DNA from: Melitaea cinxia | Taxonomy: Eukaryota > Arthropoda > Insecta > Lepidoptera > Nymphalidae | Assembly (NCBI RefSeq): GCF_905220565.1 | Contig: NC_059396.1 | Coordinates: forward strand, 16,923,206 to 16,987,205 | Direction of reading: 5' to 3' | Length of the DNA stretch: 64,000 nt | In this document: piece by piece, positions 55,515-64,000 of the stretch | Numbering within the stretch: the first letter of the stretch is position 1 | How the letters are laid out: each line of letters begins with the position of its first letter | Position numbers and translations under genes: made by a program | The notes under the pieces: model-generated | Databases searched by the model: none | Told to the model about the DNA's origin: nothing | What the model saw: the letters and a program-made list of their open reading frames with translations, nothing else

Positions 55515-57355
55515 TTTCACGTGTAGTAAAAACTTTTGTTCAACATTTCGACGCTTAGGATTCAAGTGTTACATATTTACATATAAACTACCAAATCAAG
55601 TCACATAGTTATAGAGACAGTTTGTAAAACGAAGCGTATTTAAAAGTACCTACTACTACAAACTGAAATTGATGAAATTAATAATCATTTGCAATTTATT
55701 CTGATCATGAAGTTCATAAACAAAAGTATTAGACTCCTTTGAGTTTTTATTTTACACCCACGCGGCAAAGATTATTTATAAAACTTTAATTAGGAAACTT
55801 TCTTTGCTTTTACAACAATTTAATCCTTCCTTACTCATGTGAACCGTATTATGGTATAGTTTTTAGTATTACTCTATCTGTGATAGTTGTTTTTACGGGA
55901 AAAAGTTTATCAGCCATCTTACGTTCATCAAGTTTTATGCGAAATTTCATATATTTTTTGATAGTCCATTGAATGTAGTGATAGAATTGTTTATTTCAAA
56001 GTATAATCGTCAATAGATATCGGTTTTGTGAAATGTCATTTATCGTAATATGCTAGCTGAAAATTAAAATGAAACTTTTATTTAATTTACTTTCGGAGCT
56101 CAAAGTTGTGGAGATCGAAATGAAATGACACCTCTCAAGATTGAAATGTCTGTTGACAGACCGGTGATTATCAAGATATTAAATTTTGAGGATTTCTTAT
56201 TACCTTTGTGGTAACAGATTTGAGATTTAAGAGTGGTAGTCTACAAATCCAGATAGAACTTTATTTTAGAATTGCAAAGAAAGGAATAATATGTATATAT
56301 ATAGGTTGTTTTTTGGTATTTTAGATATTAACTAATTAAATTAACAAGAAGAAATTTTATTTATAATGAAACATGAAACGACTTTTTTGGATTTTATCGC
56401 GGTTTACATGCCCGACGTTTCGGATACTTTACAGCAACCATTATTCCGTTTGTGTAAATTAAATGTTAAGTTTGTGTGTTAATTTTGTGAATATCCGTTC
56501 TTTTTTGTGAAACGCACTTTTACATTGCATTAAAAATGACAAATATCGGTAGCTAAACAAATTTATTTACATATATACTTCGACTTGGTTTCCATTGTAT
56601 TTTTTTATAATAAAGAAAATAACCTTAAAGCATATTAATAACAAAAGAAAAACTTGTGAAAAATACGATCATATAAAAATAAAATTCTCTTTATATTAAT
56701 TATTTATTTATACAAACCACCAAACTTCATAACAGGTTTGTCACTCAATACCACTACTTTCCTTTCCTTCTTCGATTAACAATTAAGTTACAACTAGAAC
56801 AAAATCAATGTTACATACATGTTATATAAGTTTTATTACAAAATCAATTTTATAATACTAGTTGTCAGCTACCGACCGATAAGTAGTAAGAGACAACTTT
56901 CAAATTATTTTACGCTCAGCCTCAAAGGAGATTATACTTTTTTGTTTTTCTTATAAACTTAATAATTTTTAGGCTAATACCGTGTTTTCATTCACACAAC
57001 CATTTCTTATATGAAATGGGTTTTGAATGCAAAAAACAATAATTGATGTAAAATAAACTACATATTAATTTTAATTTATTATATAACATACAAGTTATAT
57101 AACATTTATTAAATGCATACATACATATACATACGTAAGAAAAAGCTTTCTTCTGAGAAAATTTAATTTAGGAAATTTTATCCAAGTAAAACTAAAACAA
57201 ATTATTCCTTAAAAAGAGCCCAATCATAATTCTTAATGTTAACCAAATTTAAACGACATCTAATGACCACTAATCAACTAACGAGTTAATTAATCTTTCC
57301 CATGCTGACCTAAATCTTGATCAATTTTATCATACCTATAAAATCTTACATAATT
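55515..57355. other. No gene seen; MITE half copy at about 56360-56450
   Basis: AT-rich. At 56360-56450 lie AATGAAACATGAAACGAC, ATGCCCGACGTTTCGGATAC and TACAGCAACCATTATTCC, a half copy of the foldback MITE. I searched both strands for KIND or WH2 exons of spir and found none. Confidence 0.55.
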
Positions 57356-57360
57356 ATATA

Positions 57361-57950
57361 GGGGCTGAATGAGGGCGGAATAAGCCATAATATACTAATC
57401 CAAAATATGTCTATTACTCCAGACCTAATTTTTTATTTATTATTCGTAGTACCTGGGTGATCGAGCTTAGCTCGGTATTTTTAGTAAATCGTGTTTTTTT
57501 GTGGAAATCATATTTAAATACGAATTAGGTACATATTGATAAAATGTAAATAATATTTCCGATTTTATCGACATAATAATAAAAAATATAACCTGGTTAT
57601 TTTAATAAAAAATCATGAGTGCAATTAGAAAAAAAAGGAAGAAAAATAATTGATTTCCAAAGATACGGGGATTTGAACCACGGTCTTCTCGTTCAATCCC
57701 GACTGGCCGATTTCCCACCTGAGCTATAACAACTTCATTGACAATTGCGAAATTTACCTTCGTATCCTAAAGATATTGTAGCCATTTTTCATAGCCTAAA
57801 AACTGAGATAACACGACATTTTCTAAAAATGTAACCTAGCTATATGGATTTATCGCTCCCGAAATCCCCTGCATACTAAATTTCATGAAAATCGTTGGAG
57901 CCGTTTCCGAGATTCAGATTATATATATAAGAATGCTCGTTCAATAGTAT
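57361..57950. repeat. Interspersed repeat with a tRNA-like segment
   Basis: Contains a tRNA-like segment on the minus strand at about 57656-57731 with intact A-box (TAGCTCAGGTGG) and B-box (GGTTCAAATCC) matches. Around it are the direct run CTGGGTGATCGAGCTTAGCTC and a 3' part AAAATCGTTGGAGCCGTTTC of a kind seen in many lepidopteran repeats. The acceptor and D arms do not fold cleanly, so it is not called as a tRNA gene. Confidence 0.5.
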
Positions 57951-58074
57951 TAGATAAAGTTTCATCTGCCTACATTTCTAATTTTCTTAGGTTTTTATCA
58001 CTTTCATGATAGGTTTCTAGCGGGCACGAATGACAAATTCTTAGCTTATCGCTTTTAATTAACTATACTCCACT

Positions 58075-58195
58075 CACCCGCAATGTCACGCAGATACACA
58101 CACGCAAACGTGCGCTAACATACATACATACATACATACATACACACAAGCATACGCACACACACACTCAAGCGTACGCACATACAGACACACCT
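58075..58195. repeat. ACAT/ACAC microsatellite
   Basis: Run of CATACATACATACATACAT and CACACA units between 58116 and 58190. Confidence 0.85.
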
Positions 58196-58463
58196 ATGGT
58201 GCTTCATAAAATCCACATACATACGAGAAGAAAAGGTTATCTATACGTTGCTATAATGCTGTTAAATGAAATAGTCATGTGTTTTCCTTCTTGTCCTGGT
58301 TTCCAACTTCAACAGAACTCTTTGGCAGATGTATGTCAGGCGTATGACGTCGAATGGGAACGTCCGCACAATGTGGTACTCAAATACGAAAAATGCAGGT
58401 TTATTTTTGCTACTATTTCCCTTTGTTTTCTCGTTTCTTTCTTTATCTTTCACACATTTGACT

Positions 58464-58755
58464 AGCGCGTTGGCGCAGTTTGTAGTGGCACTGCTGTCTG
58501 CTCCGCGGGTAACGGTTCCATTCCTGCCTGAGTTTGGGTTTAACATTTGTGTACGTACATGTATTATTTCTATGTATATTTATTAAAAAAATAGCTACTA
58601 CAATAACTACTACGATTGCTTGTTTATTTTATTTCTTGTTTGGTGCACAGTAAATTGTAAATGAATAAATAGCTATACTGTTACCTATAACACAAGCATT
58701 AACTTGCTCACCATAGGAAAAGATGACCGTGTGTGTATGTTTTAAGATAAAAAAA
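58464..58755 (+). repeat. tRNA-derived SINE (family B), longest copy
   Basis: The head GACTAGCGCGTTGGCGCAG with GTTCCATTCCTGCC is the promoter region. The tail has CTGTTACCTATAACACAAGC and GACCGTGTGTGTATG before an A-rich end. Its counterpart at 21965-22215 is inverted. Confidence 0.7.
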
Positions 58756-58759
58756 AAAA

Positions 58760-61700
58760 CTTATATGCATAATAATTAAATACCTTTTGAGAATACTCAC
58801 AAACGTGAGCAAAATTAAAATTATATGCTTTATAACTTTTTATTTGATTCAAGGCTTGTTTTGATTAACATTTCCATGTCTTAAAATTATTATTGTTTAG
58901 TATTATTTAGTAGGTATTAAGTTTATTTTTATTATTTTCATTTACGGAATTCATAAAATATGATATGTTTTTAACACGGAACTTAACGCCAAATTAAACC
59001 ATGAAATCGTTGATAAGGCTGTATGTTTCTAGGCTCTTGTCGACATTCCTACAAAATGAAAAAATAATTACATTTATGCGTAAGTAACTGTCAATTAATA
59101 ACATTATATAAGCCATGAGCATCCACTACACGTTGCCCCGTTATCACGTAATCGAATATTCTCATTGTTTAATATTTAATTACACCAATCAAAACAACAA
59201 TTGTTTAAAGCCTGGGAAAGTAGCATTCGTCATAAAATTGAATCAAATGTTTTATTTAATTGTCAGCAATTATACACAATTATATTTATTATATTTTTAC
59301 TGCTATCTATACTTAAAAGTTATGGGCCATCTAACTTTCTTTATTATTTTCTCTGCGATGATGTTTCGTGTATTCAAATCAACAACAACATCCCATAACA
59401 AGATTGCTAGTAGATAGATAATATATCTTTATAAATACTCTACAGTATTACATAGTAATTATTTGTTGGTATTGCCATTAAATACTACTTACCATTAAAT
59501 AAATAAGCCAATGTATTATAAGCACGTTAAAAATAATAACAAAATCAAAGAAACATCGGTTTACAACAAAAAAACTCAACAATACATCTACTCACTTCCA
59601 TATATTTACAATTAACTATTATTAAATCGACGCGATCAGTCATTAAATCAATCCATTAAAGAACAAACAGTTACAAATAATCGAAATGGCACTTCTAAGT
59701 TTTCAAGTGCTAAAATAAAACAGTCTGTAATTTTCATTTTCGTTTGGCGAGAGGAAACAATGAACGTGAGTAAATCAGCATATTTTAAAAGAAAGCTTGT
59801 GTTAACTTCTATTTTTACACAACTCGATGTATTTAATTGCTTGTATCTTTTTTTAAACTTATTAAAACACTATTTATGTTTATTTTGAACGATTTCAAGT
59901 AATCTAAAGTTTCCGATGCTTCAAATGCAACTATTGTTATGCTCCATGTTTAAAAGCTATTATTATCCCGTATTAATAATGTACATTTTTTTTTAAAGGA
60001 TAACATAACCAGTAATAATTAATAAATTATGCACAAGTTATATAACACATTACCATATGCAATTTAAAAGTAAGAATTATGAGATTCTTTTAAAATTCCT
60101 CTCCTCATTATACATTCAAGTATGTGTAACGAATATTTTATATAAACGAGCTTACGTTGCAACATCGTAATATTATGGGGTCAGGAGGTCGCGGAACTAA
60201 AACATTTCAAATACAGTCCAATGATCGTAGTGTTGTATTTCGATACACGTAAACGTCAGATTATGATGCTAATTAAGATACGTTAATTTTCCGTCTGGTC
60301 AATTAATTATTTTGGTTTTTATTCATTTGTTTTTTTTTTTTAATAACTTTATTGCATACAAATTAGGTTATTACACGTATTATTATGGAAAAAGACGGCA
60401 CTCAAATATAGCGTAGAAAGGCATTATTGCTAAGTTAAGTAATATTTAACGGACAACTTCAAGTAAGCTATATTTATATAAATATTAAGTACATTTTGAT
60501 ATGATAATTAATAAAAGTTTAATTCATACTAACATATACATAATCAATAGTTTAATACATTTTGATATTATTATTAATAAAAGTTAAATCATAAATTAAA
60601 TGTGACCTGAAAACACGGAAGAATCTAATACACACATACGGAATCCCTTCAAATACTTCCGTGTAAATGACTTAGAAAAACATAACAGTTCAACGTCCCA
60701 ACTCGGTTAACAAGTTTAACAGTACACGGTACAGTAGTACAGTACGTGTACTAAATAACAAGCCATATTTCTTCTATTTTTATATACTTAACACAGAATT
60801 AGACTCAATTGATATACAATTTTATAAACTGACCAAATATTGACCTATCTCTTTGATATGTTGACAAATGTATTTTTGTTCAAAGCTGCTTGTTTATCGT
60901 GATACAATTCGACCTTACACGTGATTTAGTTTGTCACTCATTTTAAAGATTCGGGTAAACATTGTCATAGATGATGACTCAGAATTCACCTTGTACACGG
61001 AAAAATTATTCCTGTATTTCAAAATGAATGTATATAATATATAACAGTTTTATATACATTCTTTTATTTAGTAGAGTATAGTGACGAATCAAGTTCTAAG
61101 CATCTTTCCATTTAAAAAAGTGCCCTATATACCACTGTACTGTGTACCGCTATATAATTATTACATACTTGTTCATTTTAGTTAATTTATAAACATTAAA
61201 ATTGTATCAATCTGGTATACAATTTTGGATCCCTACAGCAGTTTCGACCGTGGTGACATATATGCTTGATGTTCCGCTACGGTGAGTCATAGAGTGATAT
61301 TTTTTAGCCTACTTTACTTCCAGATAATATAGCTTTCTAATAGTAAAATAACTATATGTTAGAATCGGTTCAGTAGTTCAAAGTTACGGTCTAAAAAAAA
61401 TTGAAGAAAGAAATTTGTAGCATTAGGATAATTATTTTAATACCGAAGAGCCATTGACTATTGATAAGTTCATTTTTTTTAAATAAAATTTAAAATCGTA
61501 CGTAATGATGTAGGTCACTGAAAGCCTTGCAAGAAATGTGTGTTCAAGTGTACCAGTTACTTTCTAAAGGATATTTGTTTACCGTTAGGTGACAAAAGAG
61601 TCATTGAGGTAACCCATCACGCAATACAGAAAAAAACATTAAATACCTACAATTGATCGCATCTAAAATATTTTAAATCAGTGTTACTTTAGCTAACTTG

Positions 61701-61850
61701 AATGCTTTTGTACAAAACTTTTCTTTGTTGTGTCGAATTTTCTGAACATAAAACTTCGAGTTTTTCTATTTACAGCTTTTTTCTCAAGCCTTAAAACGTT
61801 ATCCAGTGGTTTTTTCTTCACACTGTAATTTTGTTAGCGAAGCATATTAA
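58760..61850. other. No gene seen; LINE tail near 60330-60430
   Basis: AT-rich. A T-run followed by AATAACTTTATTGCATACAA at 60345-60364 and AGAAAGGCATTATTGC near 60415 look like a minus-strand LINE 3' tail. Nothing else was recognised. Confidence 0.5.
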
Positions 61851-61853
61851 AGT

Positions 61854-62075
61854 AAAACTTCTTTATGTACGCTTGACTTGGGAAGCAAGCTAGTGAATGC
61901 GTGACGAGAGCGTTACGAAAAGTGTGATCGGGCGCGGCGAACCGAGAAAGAGAGAGAGAGGGAGGTGCGTGCACGCATTTTCTTTCTCTCATAGCCAGTA
62001 CGTTTCATATGTCTAAGACAGTGCAGGCCTATTGTTCAGAAATTTTACATCAGTCGTGTGGTCGAAAGAACACTC
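61854..62075 (-). repeat. Inverted partner of the repeat at 22505-22745
   Basis: The reverse complement shares CACACGACTGA.GTAAAA, ATCACACTTTTCGTAACGCT and CGTCACGC with the other copy, including a purine/pyrimidine GA-CT stretch. Class is unknown. Confidence 0.7.
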
Positions 62076-62079
62076 GTTT

Positions 62080-64000
62080 TTTTTTTGCTGACAATATTAT
62101 ATGTGTTTTTCCTTTGCGCATAAAATGCATAACTAATAATACATTAAAGCAGAAGAAAGCACAAGTATCAACCAGTTTGTAGGCAAAACTGTTAGAGTTA
62201 ACCGGTTGCTAACAAAAATTTTTCTTGCTTATACGATACTAATAAGCTATCAGACAGGACGTAACTAATATGTATTTATTATAGAAAGTTTATCAGCGGA
62301 ACAGGTGAAAAAACTTAACACGTATAAAAATATTACACAAGTAGGTACAATACAGCTATTTTTTATTCCTATCACACCGTTACAACATTGAGTAACCTAA
62401 TGTTTATTTAATAGCTCGATCGCTTATCTATATCACTCGATACTCTGCGTATAATAAACTTCGTAATTAATCATTTCACGCAAGACTGACGTTTCTGATA
62501 AGTCATCGACACGAAGGCGGATACTTTTGTTGTTGTAGGCCTTTTGTCAGACCACAGGAGTTGGACAGCCAAGATACTGTTATTTCTAACATTCAGTCAC
62601 TCTTTATTTTTAAATTCCAATAAAATCGCTAAATGTTGATAATAAGTAAATATTTATAAAAATACAGACACACACACATTCAGAAATACTTTAAAACAAT
62701 GTTCTCCATTCAGCTCATTCAAACAATAACCATAATTGAAATCTTGATAATAACATAACTACGACCATGTAAATGTTGTAAATGTAATTTCTTTTAAGTA
62801 ATTGCGTGTTTGTGTATTATTTTGATTAATAACAGATAGTACCTGCATGCAAGCATTGAAAAATAGTAAAGATTAATTCTTTAATATTTCGCTTGGGGCA
62901 GTATAAAATTAATGACAGGGTGGGCTTTGTTTGATCCAACGAAGTCGTTATAGAAGTATGATTACCCAATTCGTGCTTCGAACTAAATTGATAAGTACAT
63001 AAATTTTTGTATTTATTTCAAAAGCGACGAAAAAATCTACAGAATAGCGCTCGTGGTTAACAGTAAATTGTCATTTATAATACATTTTTTTTTGTACAGG
63101 TGAACGTACTATTCGGTACTGTCATATCAATGTTAAGTGTATTTGTTAGATTAAATAATAAATAAATCATAGTATATCAGCAAGACAGCAAGTACGATTT
63201 AGTTATTTGTAGTTGGTGCACTAGTTATTAGTAGTAACTAGTAGGAAGAATACAATAGAGTCAAGTTACACAACGTATGTCTTAGAATTGTAGCTATAAA
63301 ATAAGTGTACATTAACTATTAAAAAAAAACAATATGTAGAATAGTCTTGGTCAGTGGACTCGCGTCGACTTTTAGAGATTCTAAGACTAGTTATTAAGGT
63401 TTCTAAGATTCTAAAGTTGCAGTGAAGTACCGAGGCATGCTTAAACAAAAAAAAAATGGAATAACAAAAGCACGGGCATTATAAGCCTGTGGATATATCA
63501 CTTGCATAAAAAGTCGTGGTTCTTAGAAGTCCAAAGATTGTCTGGAGGAAAGACAAGTGTAATACATATTATATATATTGATGAAGATTATAAGCTATGA
63601 AATCATCTTTAAAACGAATAGGCGTAGAGCAATAACATTATAAGGCATTTAAACAGATTAACAGATAAGAGCCTAATAACAAAGCGAGTACAACCACAAC
63701 GAAAGTCCAATATTATCTATATCTTATAAGGCGTGCTACTAGAAATTATTACCTAATCCATTTTAATACAAGTTTATTATAGTCTTTATCAATTTAGTAG
63801 GAAACTTCGTGTTTTATATGAAAAGGGGCTTCCTTTTTGAATTATTACAAAATTACAATGCGTTATTTTAATGTTAGTTTTACTTGAATATCTTTTATAT
63901 ATTTATAATTTATAATTATAGGAAACGAACAATCGAATATTACATACCGCTCATTTAATTATTAAAAATCCCTAAAAACTTCATTGTTATATGGACTGTT
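62080..64000. other. No gene seen
   Basis: AT-rich DNA without a recognisable exon or full repeat. Any further upstream spir exon would lie beyond the right edge. Confidence 0.5.

Noticed and set aside
58262..58546. Minus-strand frame that might be an upstream spir exon
   Set aside because: It overlaps the head of a SINE, lacks splice sites at its ends and shows no KIND or WH2 motif.

Overview
The window looks like nuclear DNA of a butterfly or moth. It is AT-rich, the two recognisable protein-coding genes are intron-split, and most of the rest is interspersed repeats of kinds common in Lepidoptera: tRNA-derived SINEs, RTE and CR1/Jockey-like LINE ends, small Helitron-like elements ending in CTAG, foldback MITEs and a mariner. 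No bacterial or viral genes were seen.

Layout. Positions 1-8000 are gene-poor, with LINE ends, a perfect-TIR foldback MITE and a GC-rich patch of unknown nature. At 8012-10027 there is a compact array of seven near-identical 312-bp units, each carrying a tRNA-like gene. Three units point left and four point right around an inverted axis near 8839. From 10 to 33 kb there are SINEs, LINE relics, a MITE split by a second repeat, and a nearly intact mariner (22978-24248). At 33067-36975 lies a complete four-exon gene for the Rieske iron-sulfur protein of mitochondrial complex III (+ strand, 270 aa). A decayed RTE LINE follows at 38.3-39.0 kb.

From 54044 down to 41663 (- strand) lie nine exons encoding the last 384 residues of Spire, an actin nucleator. 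They include the Spir-box and a split FYVE-like zinc finger. The KIND and WH2 exons were not found and probably lie beyond position 64000. The Rieske gene and spir are convergent. Spir introns hold two notable mobile elements: a LINE with an uninterrupted 926-codon endonuclease/reverse transcriptase frame (43734-about 46780), and a 1096-bp Ginger-like DNA transposon (48526-49621). The latter has TGTTG termini, a TATA target duplication, two arrays of 20-bp palindromes at about 29-bp pitch, and a truncated H2C2 integrase.

The two host genes have unrelated jobs, respiration and actin/vesicle traffic, so no operon-like logic is expected. The most unusual structures are the inverted tRNA-like array and the palindrome-armed Ginger-like element. 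All assignments come from reading motifs, splice sites and repeats by eye; no database search was run.
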